NCBI GenBank assembly: GCA_025464025.1
Contig: JAODBP010000248.1
Location: forward strand, 1 to 28,908
Reading direction: 5' to 3'
DNA length: 28,908 bases
Source of the DNA: Actinomycetes bacterium
GTDB taxonomy: Bacteria; Actinomycetota; Acidimicrobiia; Acidimicrobiales; CADCSY01
Shown: piece by piece, positions 1-8,051 of the stretch
Position numbering within the stretch: position 1 is the first letter of the stretch
Layout: each line of letters begins with the position of its first letter
Made by a program: the position numbers and the translations under genes
The notes under the pieces: model-generated
Databases searched by the model: none
Seen by the model: the letters and a program-made list of their open reading frames with translations, nothing else
Told to the model about the DNA's origin: nothing

Positions 1-1403
1 TCCCCGGCACCGCCCTGCACGAGGGCATGACGTGGGGCTGGGAGAGCTTCCCCGACTACCTCGACGTGCTCGACAAGGGCGCCTGGTCGATCGACATCGG
101 CACCCAGGTGGCCCACGGCGCCATCCGCGCCTACGTCATGGGTGAGCGGGGGGCCAAGAACGAGCCGGCCACGCCCGAGGACAACACCGAGATGGCCCGC
201 CTGGTGCAAGAGGCCGTCGAGGCCGGGGCCCTCGGCTTCTCCACCAGCCGCGTGCTGAGCCACCGGGCCATGGACGGCGAGCCCGTGCCCGGCACCTTCG
301 CCGCCGAGGACGAGCTGTTCGGCCTCGGCCACGCGGTCAAGGCCGGCGGCGGCGCCGTGTTCGAGCTCGCTCCGGCCGGCGCCGACGGCCAGGACGCCGT
401 GCGGGGCCGCACCGAGGTCGAGTGGATGACGCGCCTTAGCAAGGAGCTCGACCTGCCGGTCAGCTTCGCCCTGCTCGAGCTGCGCTCCGACCCCGACCTC
501 TGGCGCGAGCTGATGGAGGAGTCGATGCGGGCCAACGAGGGCGGCGCCCGCCTCGTGCCCCAGATCGCGGTGCGCCCGTTCGGCATGCTCATCGGCTTCG
601 GCAGCAACCACCCGTTCGCCAAGAAGCCCACGTTCAAGCGGCTCAACGACTCGCTGCCCTACGCCGAGCTCATCGCCGAGCTGGGCAAGCCCGAGGTGCG
701 CGAGGCGATCCTCAGCGAGGACGACCTGCCGCTCGACCCGACGATCCAGTTCGACACGCTGCCCGGCTCGCTCCAGCACATGGCGTCGATGCTGTACTTC
801 CTCGGCGACGACGCCCCCGACTACGAGCCCACGCCCGACCAGACGCTCGAGGCCCGGGCGGCAGCGGCCGGCGTCGAGCCCATGGCGCTGGCCTACGACA
901 CCATGCTCGAGCGCGACGGCCAGACCTTCCTCATGGCGCCGTTCTTCGGCTACGCCCACGGCGACCACGAGGCGATCCGCGAGATGATGCTGCACCCCGC
1001 CGGCGTGTCGGGCCTGTCCGACGGCGGGGCCCACTGCCGGATGATCTGCGACGCGTCGTACCCGACCTTCCTCCTCACCCACTGGGCCCGCGACCGCTCG
1101 CGGGGCGAGGGACTGCCGCTGGAGCACGTGGTGAAGATGCAGACGAGCACGACTGCCTCGCTCTACGGCCTCACCGACCGCGGCGTCATCGCCGAGGGCA
1201 AGAAGGCCGACCTGAACGTGATCGACCACGCCAACCTCACGCTGCACCACCCGCGGCCGGCGTTCGACCTCCCGGCCGGCGGTCGCCGCCTGCTCCAGGA
1301 CGTGTCGGGCTACGAGGCCACGATCGTCAACGGCGTCGTCACCCGCCGGTTCGGCGAGGACACGGGCGCCCGCCCGGGTCGGCTGGTGCGCGGCGCTCGC
1401 TAA
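1..1403 (+). CDS. Amidohydrolase family 3 (N-acyl-D-amino-acid deacylase-like), 5' end missing
   Basis: The reading frame is open from base 3 at the window edge to the TAA at 1401-1403, so the N-terminus with the first metal-binding HxH motif lies outside the window. The first Met inside (base 27) is internal, because the residues before it (PGTALHEG) already belong to the family. The visible part has the D-aminoacylase/dihydroorotase-type pattern: TWGWESFPDYLDVL near the start, VAHGAIRAYVMG, GALGFSTSR, and near the C-terminus LSDGGAHCRM, whose Asp is the expected catalytic base, then GVIAEGKKADLNVID, the strand that closes the small beta domain. Such enzymes hydrolyse N-acyl or cyclic amide bonds with one or two metal ions. 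The substrate cannot be read from the sequence. A P450 gene follows only 10 bp downstream, so the gene is probably part of the catabolic cluster. Confidence 0.85.
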   Translation, partial: PGTALHEGMTWGWESFPDYLDVLDKGAWSIDIGTQVAHGAIRAYVMGERGAKNEPATPEDNTEMARLVQEAVEAGALGFSTSRVLSHRAMDGEPVPGTFAAEDELFGLGHAVKAGGGAVFELAPAGADGQDAVRGRTEVEWMTRLSKELDLPVSFALLELRSDPDLWRELMEESMRANEGGARLVPQIAVRPFGMLIGFGSNHPFAKKPTFKRLNDSLPYAELIAELGKPEVREAILSEDDLPLDPTIQFDTLPGSLQHMASMLYFLGDDAPDYEPTPDQTLEARAAAAGVEPMALAYDTMLERDGQTFLMAPFFGYAHGDHEAIREMMLHPAGVSGLSDGGAHCRMICDASYPTFLLTHWARDRSRGEGLPLEHVVKMQTSTTASLYGLTDRGVIAEGKKADLNVIDHANLTLHHPRPAFDLPAGGRRLLQDVSGYEATIVNGVVTRRFGEDTGARPGRLVRGAR

Positions 1404-1406
1404 CGT
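1401..1406 (+). promoter_or_regulatory. Putative -10 hexamer of a leaderless P450 transcript
   Basis: TAACGT fits the actinobacterial TANNNT -10 pattern and ends 7 nt before the ATG at 1414. No Shine-Dalgarno sequence lies between. This spacing would start the mRNA at or beside the A of the ATG. The hexamer overlaps the stop codon of the preceding gene. No clear -35 is visible, so this is inference from spacing. Confidence 0.35.
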
Positions 1407-1413
1407 CGCCGCC

Positions 1414-2607
1414 ATGTCCATCGGGGAGCGGACCATCGATCTGCTCGACGGCGATCTCTATGCCGGCGGGCCGTACGAGACCTACGCCTGGATGCGGGAC
1501 AACGCCCCGCTCTACTGGGACGCCACCAACGAGCTGTGGGGCGTCTCGCGCTACGACGACATCATCGAGATCGAGAAGCGCAAGGACGTCTTCGTCAACT
1601 CCGACCAGGCCAAGGGCGGCTACCGCCCCAACCTGCCGGCCGACGAGGCGATCATCGGGCTCGACGACCCGATCCACCACAAGCGCCGCAACCTGGTGTC
1701 GCGCCGGTTCACCCCCAAGGCCGTGTCGGTCTGGCAGGACGACATCCGGGCCAAGGTCAACGCGCTGCTCGACGGCGTCGAGGCCAAGGGTGGATCGGCC
1801 GAGGTCATCGGCGACCTCGCCGCCCCGCTGCCGGCGATGATGATCGGCAAGCTCCTCGGCTTCGGCGAGGACCGGTGGCCCGACCTCCAGTCGTGGTCGG
1901 AGCGCACGATCGCCCTCGGCGGTGGGCCCCGCTACATGAACGAGGACGGGATCCTCGCCGCCATGGAGTTCGCCCAGGCCGCGGCCGACCAGTTCGCCGA
2001 GAAGCGGACGTGCCCGATGGACGACATCCTCACGCTGTACACGACCGCCGAGGTCGACGGCGTGCCGATGACGGAGGCCCACGCCATCGCCGACTCGCTG
2101 CTCCTGCTCGACGGCGGGGCCGAGACGACCCGCACGGTCATCGCCCGGACGCTGCTCAACCTCATCGAGCATCCCGAGGAGTGGGTGAAGCTCCAGGCCG
2201 GGGCCGACCTCACGGTGGCCACCGAGGAGTTCATCCGCTACGTCACGCCGATCCACAACATGTGCCGGGTGGCCCGCGAGGACTACGACATCGCCGGCGG
2301 CACCGTGCCGGCCGGCCACCAGGTCGTGCTCATGTACAGCTCGGCCAACCGCGACCCGAAGCACTTCGACGACCCCGAGCGCTTCGACGTCACTCGCACG
2401 CCGAACAACCACATCGCGTTCGGCTTCGGCACCCACTTCTGCCTCGGCACGGCCCTGGCCCGGCTCGAGATCCTGACGTTCTTCCAGGAGCTCGTCCGCC
2501 GGGTCGAGTCGTTCCAGATGACGCCCGGCACCTCGCCCGTGGAGATGCCGAACGCGTTCGTCTACGGCCTCCAGTCCGCGCATCTCGACCTTCGATTTCG
2601 ACGCTGA
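1414..2607 (+). CDS. Cytochrome P450, CYP142-like
   Basis: Heme-thiolate monooxygenase of 397 aa, a normal length for a soluble bacterial P450. Seen in the sequence: I-helix oxygen-activation motif GGAETT at about 234-239, the ExxR pair E272/R275 of the K-helix, and the heme loop FGFGTHFCLG with ligand Cys343. Several segments recall mycobacterial CYP142 as I remember it: an N-terminal LLDGDLYA, NMCRVA after the K-helix, the exact FGFGTHFCLG, and NAFVYGLQS near the C-terminus. CYP142 oxidises the C26/C27 methyl of cholest-4-en-3-one. Steroid side-chain oxidation is therefore the leading guess, but a terpenoid or other lipid substrate is possible. It needs ferredoxin partners not found here. 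The start has no ribosome binding site but has a leaderless-type -10. Confidence 0.88.
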   Translation: MSIGERTIDLLDGDLYAGGPYETYAWMRDNAPLYWDATNELWGVSRYDDIIEIEKRKDVFVNSDQAKGGYRPNLPADEAIIGLDDPIHHKRRNLVSRRFTPKAVSVWQDDIRAKVNALLDGVEAKGGSAEVIGDLAAPLPAMMIGKLLGFGEDRWPDLQSWSERTIALGGGPRYMNEDGILAAMEFAQAAADQFAEKRTCPMDDILTLYTTAEVDGVPMTEAHAIADSLLLLDGGAETTRTVIARTLLNLIEHPEEWVKLQAGADLTVATEEFIRYVTPIHNMCRVAREDYDIAGGTVPAGHQVVLMYSSANRDPKHFDDPERFDVTRTPNNHIAFGFGTHFCLGTALARLEILTFFQELVRRVESFQMTPGTSPVEMPNAFVYGLQSAHLDLRFRR

Positions 2608-2694
2608 TGGTCTCGCTCCGCAGGCTCCGCTCGACTGCCGCCTGCTCGCTGGCGCTCCCGACGCCGGCCCCTACCCAATCGATCCGAAACCCCT
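2608..2694. other. Short intergenic spacer after the P450 gene
   Basis: The 87 bp between the P450 stop and the next ribosome binding site hold no convincing hairpin or promoter that I can see. The part at 2610-2660 is pyrimidine-rich on this strand and may be degraded coding sequence, but I have no support for a gene. Confidence 0.3.
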
Positions 2695-2700
2695 AGGGAG
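2695..2700 (+). promoter_or_regulatory. Ribosome binding site fixing the SDR start
   Basis: AGGGAG lies 5 nt before the ATG at 2706 and supports that start over the TTG at 2703. Confidence 0.6.
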
Positions 2701-2705
2701 TCTTG

Positions 2706-3521
2706 ATGTCCAACCCCTTCAGCTACGCCGGCAAGCGCGTCGTCCTCACCGGTGGCGCCACCGGCGTCGGCGCCGCCCTCCTCGACCTCCTGGCCGAGAT
2801 CGGCGCCCCCGAGGTCACGGTCCTCGACCTGAAGCCGCCCACCGGCCCCCACGCCAAGTACGTGGCGACGAACCTGTCGGAGCGCGGCGCGGTCGACAAC
2901 GCCATCGCCGAGCTCGACGGCACCTTCGACGTGCTGTTCAACAACGCCGGCGTGGCCGCCACCCAGGCGCCCCAGATCGTGCTGGCCGTGAACTACCTGG
3001 CCCTGAAGAAGCTGTCGGAGGAGCTGCTGCCCCGCATCAACGCCGGCGGCGCCATCGTCAACACCGCCTCGATCGCCGGCGGCCAGTGGCAGTCGCACTT
3101 CGCCGAGATCAACGAGCTGCTCGACATCGGCGACTGGGACAAGTCGCTCGAGTGGATCGACGAGAACCTCGAGAAGGTCGGCGGCGACTCGTACTCGTTC
3201 TCCAAGGAGGTCGTGCGGGTCTACGGCATGCGCACGGCGAAGGCCACCCTGGCCAAGGGCGTCCGCACCAACTCGGTGTGCCCGGCCCCGATCGACACCC
3301 CGCTCCTGAACGACTTCAAGGAGACGATGGGCGAGAAGATGCTCGACTTCGCCACCAACCAGGGCGCCGGGAAGCTCCAGTCCCCGCGTGAGGTCGCCAT
3401 GCCGCTGGCCTTCCTCGGCAGCGAGGCCGCGTCCTACGTCAACGGCCACGACCTCGTCGCCGACGGCGGCTTCACCGCCAACATGACGACGGGCCAGGTC
3501 GACTTCTCCTCGCTCGCCTGA
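2706..3521 (+). CDS. SDR oxidoreductase, 3-alpha-hydroxysteroid dehydrogenase/carbonyl reductase-like
   Basis: NAD(P)-dependent short-chain dehydrogenase, 271 aa. The Rossmann motif TGGATGVG is at 15-22, NNAG at 79-82, and the catalytic residues are Ser122, Tyr163 and Lys167 (YSFSK). The Ser-to-Tyr distance is 41 residues because of an insert, FAEINELL through NLEKVGGDS. Classical SDRs have about 12-14, while Comamonas 3-alpha-HSD/carbonyl reductase has Ser114 and Tyr155, the same 41. This supports a ketone/hydroxysteroid reductase of that subfamily. The ATG at 2706 was chosen because AGGGAG at 2695-2700 sits 5 nt upstream; a TTG directly before it is less likely. The stop codon overlaps the next ATG by one base, so the two SDR genes are cotranscribed. 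Confidence 0.88.
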   Translation: MSNPFSYAGKRVVLTGGATGVGAALLDLLAEIGAPEVTVLDLKPPTGPHAKYVATNLSERGAVDNAIAELDGTFDVLFNNAGVAATQAPQIVLAVNYLALKKLSEELLPRINAGGAIVNTASIAGGQWQSHFAEINELLDIGDWDKSLEWIDENLEKVGGDSYSFSKEVVRVYGMRTAKATLAKGVRTNSVCPAPIDTPLLNDFKETMGEKMLDFATNQGAGKLQSPREVAMPLAFLGSEAASYVNGHDLVADGGFTANMTTGQVDFSSLA

Positions 3522-4312
3522 TGGCAGGGCTCGAGGGCAAGAGCGTCATCGTCACCGGCGGTGGCACCGGCATCGGCGCTGCCTGTGCCCGACGCCTCGC
3601 CGCCGAGGGCGCCACCGTCACGATCTGCGGCCGCACCGAGTCACGCCTCGTCGACGTGGCCAAGGGCATGGACAACATGCGCTACCAGGTCACCGACGTC
3701 ACCGTGGAGGACGACGTCGCCGCCCTGGTCGCCGGACACGTCGACGCCTACGGGTCGCTCACCGGCTTCGTCGCCAACGCCGGTGGTGGCGGCGGCATGG
3801 GCCCGTACCACCTGCAGGACACCGAGGAGTTCCTGCGGGTCCTCCACCTCAACGTGCTCGGCACCATGCTGAGCGTGAAGCACTCGGTGCCGCACCTGGT
3901 GAAGAGCCGCGGGTCGTTCATCGGCATGTCGTCGCTGGCCGGGCACCGGACCCACCTGTGGTTCGGCGCCTACACGGTGTCGAAGGCCGGCATCGAGGCG
4001 ATGATGCAGAACGCGGCCGACGAGTACGGCCCGGTGGGCGTGCGGTTCAACACCATCCGCCCCGGCTTCATCTCCACCGAGATCATGGAGGGGATCCCGC
4101 GCGACTCCCCGGTGTACGACTCGTACCTGGAGAACACGCCGCTCCACGGCGTCGGCGAGCCGGATGACGTGGCCAACCTGGCCCGCTTCCTCATCTCCGA
4201 CGAGTCCCGCTGGATCACCGGCCAGGAGATCGGCGTCGACGGCGGGCACACGCTCCGCCGCGGCCCCGACTTCAGCGCCTTCATCAACCCCGACCTGGGG
4301 TCGCTGCAGTAG
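3521..4312 (+). CDS. SDR family oxidoreductase
   Basis: Classical short-chain dehydrogenase of 263 aa. Seen: cofactor motif TGGGTGIG at 12-19, the acidic/Arg region CGRTESRL that often marks NADP(H) preference, NAG at 86-88, catalytic Ser137 or Ser138, Tyr151 and Lys155 (YTVSK), and the PG turn at 181-182. The C-terminal VDGG motif is at 239-242. Lengths between motifs are normal. The ATG shares its first base with the stop of the preceding SDR, so translation is coupled and the two enzymes probably act on the same compound series. The substrate is unknown. A 17-bp perfect hairpin 9 bp after the stop ends the transcript. Confidence 0.88.
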   Translation: MAGLEGKSVIVTGGGTGIGAACARRLAAEGATVTICGRTESRLVDVAKGMDNMRYQVTDVTVEDDVAALVAGHVDAYGSLTGFVANAGGGGGMGPYHLQDTEEFLRVLHLNVLGTMLSVKHSVPHLVKSRGSFIGMSSLAGHRTHLWFGAYTVSKAGIEAMMQNAADEYGPVGVRFNTIRPGFISTEIMEGIPRDSPVYDSYLENTPLHGVGEPDDVANLARFLISDESRWITGQEIGVDGGHTLRRGPDFSAFINPDLGSLQ

Positions 4313-4321
4313 GTCGAACGG

Positions 4322-4358
4322 CGTCGGATCTCGGGTCGCCACGACCCGAGATCCGACG
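4322..4358. terminator. Bidirectional hairpin terminator between convergent SDR genes
   Basis: Arms CGTCGGATCTCGGGTCG (4322-4338) and its exact reverse complement (4342-4358) enclose the 3-nt loop CCA. The 17-bp stem fills most of the 50 bp between two converging stop codons. There is no U-tract on either side, as is common in GC-rich actinobacteria. It could equally serve as an mRNA 3'-end stabiliser. Confidence 0.75.
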
Positions 4359-4362
4359 AACG

Positions 4363-5121
4363 TCAGCGGACCGTGGCGCCGCCGTCGACGCTGAGGACCT
4401 GGCCGTTGATCCACTCGGCGTCGTCGGAGCAGAGGAAGGCCACGGCGGCGGCGATGTCGTCGGGCCGGCCCAGGCGGGGCGACCGACCCAGGGCCAGCGC
4501 GTACTGCTGGAGCTGGCCGCCCTCGTCGCTGGCGAGCATGGCGTCGGTGGGCACGAGCCCGGGCGCCACGGCGTTTGCCCGCAGGCCCTCGTGGCCCCAA
4601 CGGGCCGACACGTGGCGCACGAGCCCGTGGAGGCCGTTCTTGGCCATGGCGTACGACGGCCGGCTCGGTTCGCCCACGAAGGCCGCCGCTGAGCTGGTGT
4701 AGACGAGCGCGCCCCGTCGTTCGAGCAGCGTCGGCAGCGCCCGCCGGGTGACCAGGACGTGGCCCCGCAGGTTCACCGCGATCGTGCGGTCGAGCACCTC
4801 CAGCGGGAGGTCGAGCACGTCGCCGTCGCGCCCGATAGTTCCGGGCGACAAGTCGGCCGCGTTCACGTGCACGAGGTCGAACCCGCCGAACGTCGCGGTC
4901 GCGGCGGCGAACAGCGCATCGACGCCGCCCTCGTCCGCGATGTCGAACTCGACGCCGATCGCTCCACGGCCGATCGCGGTGGCGGTCGCCTCGGCCCCGG
5001 CACCGTCGAGGTCGCCGACCACGACGCGCACGCCCTCCTCGGCGAACCGCCGCGCTGTGGCCGCCCCGATGCCCGTGGCGCCACCGGCCACCACGGCGAC
5101 CTTGCCCTCAAGTCCTCGCAT
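4363..5121 (-). CDS. SDR family oxidoreductase
   Basis: Short-chain dehydrogenase of 252 aa: AGGATGIG at 12-19, VGDLD at 35-39 (the Asp suggests NAD(H)), catalytic Ser143 or Ser144, Tyr157 and Lys161 (YAMAK), PG at 188-189 and VDGG near the end. The usual NNAG is replaced by VNAAD (N87), a mild deviation. An upstream in-frame ATG at 5139 would add six residues (MPYAPI), but that codon lies inside the palindrome at 5128-5144. I prefer the ATG at 5121: the hexamer TACGCT ends 6 nt before it and TTGTCG stands 17 bp further up, a good leaderless promoter. The gene is divergent from another SDR with the palindrome between them, so both are probably controlled by the TetR protein at 7362-8009. Confidence 0.85.
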   Translation of the reverse strand: MRGLEGKVAVVAGGATGIGAATARRFAEEGVRVVVGDLDGAGAEATATAIGRGAIGVEFDIADEGGVDALFAAATATFGGFDLVHVNAADLSPGTIGRDGDVLDLPLEVLDRTIAVNLRGHVLVTRRALPTLLERRGALVYTSSAAAFVGEPSRPSYAMAKNGLHGLVRHVSARWGHEGLRANAVAPGLVPTDAMLASDEGGQLQQYALALGRSPRLGRPDDIAAAVAFLCSDDAEWINGQVLSVDGGATVR

Positions 5122-5127
5122 GATTGG

Positions 5128-5144
5128 AGCGTATGGCATACGCT
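5128..5144. promoter_or_regulatory. Palindromic operator (site 1) between divergent SDR genes
   Basis: AGCGTATGGCATACGCT is a perfect inverted repeat of 7-bp arms around GGC. It shares GCGTA-N5-TACGC, and the flank CATACGCTA, with the site at 8028-8042 in the promoter of the TetR gene. Each half contains TACGCT, a TANNNT hexamer usable as -10 in the outward direction, so a bound repressor would block both promoters. The pairing with TetR is inference from the shared site. Confidence 0.7.
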
Positions 5145-5175
5145 AATGATCGACAAGGACAGCGAGGGGGGTTCC

Positions 5176-6069
5176 ATGGGTTCGCTCTACGGGCGGGTGG
5201 CGCTGGTGACCGGCGCCAGCAAGAACATCGGGAAGGGCATCGCGCTCGAGGTCGCGGCCAGCGGTGCCATCACCTACGTGACGGCGCGCACCATCGAGGA
5301 CGTGCCTGGCCAGATGGCCAGCCTCGCCCGCACGGTCGCCGAGATCGAGGCGGCGGGGGGCACGGCGATCGCCGTGGCGTGCGACCACCGCGACGACGCC
5401 CAGGTCGAGGCCGTGTTCGACCGCATCCGCGCCGACCACGGGCGCCTCGACCTCGTGGTCAACGTGGCCTCGCCCGACTTCAGCGACATGGTCGGCCGGC
5501 CCTTCTGGGAGCTGCCGTTCCACCACATCGACGACTGCCTCGACGTCGGGCCCCGGTCCGACTACGTGGCCACCGCCCTCGCGGCGCGCACGATGATCCC
5601 GCAGGGGAGCGGCCTGGTGATCAACATCTCGTCGCACGGCGCCGAGGGCTACCTCCTCTCGGTGCCCTACGGCGTCGGCAAGGCGGCCATCGACAAGGTC
5701 ACCAAGGACACCGCCTTCGAGCTGCGGCCCCACGGTGTCGCGGTCGTCTCGCTGTGGCCCGGTCTCGTGCTCACCGAGGGCCTGCTGGCCAACACGGTCC
5801 TCACCGACGACGGCCGCCGCGAGCTGCACGGCCTCGACGTCAGCTTCGGCGAGACACCGACGTTCAACGGCAAGGCCGTGGTCGCCCTGGCCGCCGACCC
5901 CGACATCCTGGCCAAGACCGGTGGCTCCTACTGGTCGGCCTCGCTGGCCCGCGAGTACGGCTTCACCGAGGACGACGGCCACCTGCCCCCCGAGGCGCCC
6001 GACGGCATCCTCGCCGGCATGGGCGACGACATGCCCGACTACTGGAAGGGCGTGGAGCGCAGTGCCTGA
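5176..6069 (+). CDS. SDR family oxidoreductase, DHRS1-like
   Basis: Short-chain dehydrogenase of 297 aa, longer than classical SDRs because of a C-terminal extension. TGASKNIG at 12-19 binds the cofactor. Catalytic residues are Ser152 or Ser153, Tyr165 and Lys169 (YGVGK). The stretch from VPYGVGKAA to VSLWPGLV closely recalls animal DHRS1 from memory, a reductase of steroids and xenobiotic ketones. The NNAG motif is changed to VNVAS around N96. The chosen ATG at 5176 has the purine run GAGGGGGG at 5164-5171, 4 nt upstream; an ATG at 5146, directly beside the operator, would add ten residues. The gene overlaps the next gene by 8 bp (6062-6069), so the SDR and the amidohydrolase are translationally coupled. 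Confidence 0.86.
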   Translation: MGSLYGRVALVTGASKNIGKGIALEVAASGAITYVTARTIEDVPGQMASLARTVAEIEAAGGTAIAVACDHRDDAQVEAVFDRIRADHGRLDLVVNVASPDFSDMVGRPFWELPFHHIDDCLDVGPRSDYVATALAARTMIPQGSGLVINISSHGAEGYLLSVPYGVGKAAIDKVTKDTAFELRPHGVAVVSLWPGLVLTEGLLANTVLTDDGRRELHGLDVSFGETPTFNGKAVVALAADPDILAKTGGSYWSASLAREYGFTEDDGHLPPEAPDGILAGMGDDMPDYWKGVERSA

Positions 6070-7375
6070 CCGCATCGTCCTCCTCTCCGCCGACGGGCAC
6101 GCCGGCCCGCCCGTGGCCGACTACGCCCCCTACGTCGATCCCGACTTCCGCGACGACTTCGAGCGCTTCGTCCCGGCGCGGGAGGCGTGGCGCCGCGAGC
6201 GCAACCGCTCGATGGGCCTGTCGGAGGACGGCGAGCTCGTCCACGCCCTGTTCGGCGAGGAGATGGTCGAGGCCTACCTCGGCCTGGAGGCCATCGCCGC
6301 CGGCGGTGCGATCGGCGTGCACGACTCCAACCGCCGGAACCAGGAGCTGGAGGTCGAGGGCATCGTCGGCGAGGTCCTGTTCCCCGACTTCCAGAACAGC
6401 AACGAGCCGCCGTGGGGCGCGGCGTTCCCGTTCCCGGACACGACCCCTGAGCTGCGCGGGGCCGGCGCCCGAGCGTTCAACCGGTGGCTGGCCGACTTCT
6501 GCGCGCTCCTCCCCGGTCGGCGGGCCGGTGTCGCGATCGTCCAGCCCCACGACCTCGACGCCGCCGTGCGCGAGGTGCACTGGGTCCGCGACCACGGCCT
6601 GGCCAGCGTCATGCTGCCCACCGGTGACCTCGGGCTCCCGAGCTACAGCGACCCGTTCTACGACCCGCTGTGGGCGGCCTGCGTCGACACCGGTCTGCCC
6701 GTGACGATCCACTCCGGCGGCACGCCGTGGGAGGGCTACGGCTCCGAGGCCATGTGGGTCACCAAGGTCGAGTTCCTCTGGTGGTCGCGCCGGCCGCTGT
6801 GGCAGCTGATCTTCGGCGGCGTGTTCGAGCGCTTCCCCGAGCTGCGGGTGGCGTTCACCGAGCAGGGCATCGACTGGATCCCGTCGATGCTCGACCGCTT
6901 CGAGGAGCAGTACCAATCGCCGTTCGAGCGGGGCATCACCGACAAGCTGAAGCTCTCGCCCCGTGGCTACTGGGCCCGCAACTGCTACGCCGGCGCGTCG
7001 TTCATGAGCCGGGGCGAGGCCGACATCCGCGACCAGATCGGCGTCGACCGGATCATGTGGGGCGCCGACTTCCCGCACATCGAGGGCACGTGGCCGATCA
7101 CGAAGCCGGCGCTGCGCGACGCCTTCGCCGGGTGCACGCCCGAGGAGTTCGCGCTGATGACGAGCACGGTCGCCGCTGACGTCTACGGCTTCGACCTCGC
7201 CGTGCTCCAGCGGGAGGCCGACCGGGTCGGCCCGACGCTCGACGAGGTGCTCGCCCCGGCCGAGCCAGCACCGGCCACGTACTCCGAGACCGACTACGCC
7301 CTCGGCAAGGTCAGCGGGCTGGAGACCGGGCGCCGCCTCGGCGGGCTGATGCTGGCGGCGTTCAGCGACGGCTGA
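6062..7375 (+). CDS. Amidohydrolase family 2 (metal-dependent TIM-barrel hydrolase or decarboxylase)
   Basis: 437 aa, starting at GTG 6062 with GGAG at 6054-6057 and overlapping the SDR by 8 bp. The N-terminal LLSADGHAGPP holds the first metal motif, in which the usual DxHxH is reduced to D11-G-H13. Later ligands of the family are visible: His217 in PVTIHSGG, and Asp336 in MWGADFPHIEGTW near the end of the barrel. Family-2 members hydrolyse C-C, C-N or C-O bonds or decarboxylate (ACMSD, the LigW/LigJ/LigY group). The exact reaction is not readable. Coupling to a DHRS1-like SDR under one operator suggests that the two act in sequence on a ketone or ring intermediate. The last 14 bp overlap the converging TetR gene. 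Confidence 0.82.
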   Translation: MPDRIVLLSADGHAGPPVADYAPYVDPDFRDDFERFVPAREAWRRERNRSMGLSEDGELVHALFGEEMVEAYLGLEAIAAGGAIGVHDSNRRNQELEVEGIVGEVLFPDFQNSNEPPWGAAFPFPDTTPELRGAGARAFNRWLADFCALLPGRRAGVAIVQPHDLDAAVREVHWVRDHGLASVMLPTGDLGLPSYSDPFYDPLWAACVDTGLPVTIHSGGTPWEGYGSEAMWVTKVEFLWWSRRPLWQLIFGGVFERFPELRVAFTEQGIDWIPSMLDRFEEQYQSPFERGITDKLKLSPRGYWARNCYAGASFMSRGEADIRDQIGVDRIMWGADFPHIEGTWPITKPALRDAFAGCTPEEFALMTSTVAADVYGFDLAVLQREADRVGPTLDEVLAPAEPAPATYSETDYALGKVSGLETGRRLGGLMLAAFSDG

Positions 7376-8009
7376 GCCGGGCCTCGACCGCCTCGATCGT
7401 CCAGGCCACGACCTGCTCGAAGCCCGACTCCCGGAGGCCCTCCAGGTGGGGGAGGAGCCGGCCGACGAGCTCGGCATCGACCGGCTCCATCCACTCGAGG
7501 CTGCGCTGGAGCCGGTCGAGGGTGACGCTCTGCTCGCCGGCGGCGTAGATGAGGGCGTGGCCGAGCGTGGTGGTCGACACCCAGTACACGGCTTCGGCGA
7601 GGCGCTTGTCGTCGTGCACGCCGCTGCGCTCGATGATGGCGGCGAGGTGGGCGGAGTCGACGAGCCAGCCGGCCGACTCGCCGCTGGCCGCGAGCTGCAC
7701 GAGCTGGGGGACACGCGCGGCCATGCGGTAGACCGACAACATCCAGGCCGCCACGTCGGCCTGCCACGGCGCCCCCCGCTTCGTCGGCACGCGCGACTCG
7801 GCGAACAGGCGCTGGGCCACGGCGGCCACGAGGTCGTCGCGGTCGGCGAAGTGCCGGTAGAGCGACATCGGCTTGGCGCCCACTGCCTCGGCGGCTCGGG
7901 CGATCGTCAGCGGCGTGCGGGGATCGGCGAGCAGCATCTCGGCCACGGCCTCGACGATCTGCTCGCGCGAGAACCTCGCGGGTCGGCCTCGCTTCGGAGC
8001 CGTGGTCAT
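7362..8009 (-). CDS. TetR/AcrR family transcriptional regulator
   Basis: 215 aa. The basic N-terminus (KRGRPARFSREQIVEAV) and the helix-turn-helix at about 33-56 (LTIARAAEAVGAKPMSLYRHF) are typical of TetR proteins. Residues 75-215 form the alpha-helical ligand domain and contain a C-terminal TetR_C-like region. The ATG at 8009 is preceded by AAGGA 7 nt upstream. On this strand the promoter hexamer TATGAT (8039-8034) lies inside the palindrome 8028-8042, so autoregulation is likely. The same palindrome stands between the SDR genes at 5128-5144, which defines a small regulon: TetR itself, possibly the divergent lipoprotein, and the SDR/amidohydrolase genes. The ligand is probably a substrate or intermediate of those enzymes. 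The 3' end overlaps the amidohydrolase gene by 14 bp. Confidence 0.88.
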   Translation of the reverse strand: MTTAPKRGRPARFSREQIVEAVAEMLLADPRTPLTIARAAEAVGAKPMSLYRHFADRDDLVAAVAQRLFAESRVPTKRGAPWQADVAAWMLSVYRMAARVPQLVQLAASGESAGWLVDSAHLAAIIERSGVHDDKRLAEAVYWVSTTTLGHALIYAAGEQSVTLDRLQRSLEWMEPVDAELVGRLLPHLEGLRESGFEQVVAWTIEAVEARLSRR

Positions 8010-8027
8010 GGCGCCATCCTTGTATTT

Positions 8028-8042
8028 GCGTACATCATACGC
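8028..8042. promoter_or_regulatory. Palindromic operator (site 2) between tetR and the lipoprotein gene
   Basis: GCGTACATCATACGC: arms GCGTA and TACGC around 5 bp, the same core and spacing as site 1 at 5128-5144, followed by the same flank CTA. The outer bases are less symmetric than in site 1. It overlaps TATGAT, a good -10 for tetR on the minus strand, and TACGCT, a possible -10 for the plus-strand gene. Confidence 0.68.
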
Positions 8043-8051
8043 TAGTCTTTC

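Noticed and set aside
2610..2690. Pyrimidine-rich segment after the P450 that might be a degraded gene or repeat
   Set aside because: No motif, no repeat partner in the window and too short to judge.
1536..2696. Long Arg/Pro-rich reading frame overlapping the CYP142-like P450 gene
   Set aside because: It is a frame shifted copy of a real gene in GC-rich DNA; composition is low in complexity and no family motif appears, whereas the P450 frame has all motifs.
4313..4362. Possible attachment site or mobile-element end, because of the long perfect inverted repeat
   Set aside because: It lies exactly between two converging stop codons, with no integrase or transposase nearby, so a terminator is the simpler reading.
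5137..5139. Upstream ATG for the minus-strand SDR
   Set aside because: The codon lies inside the operator palindrome and adds residues that are not part of the family; the ATG at 5121 has a well-placed promoter.
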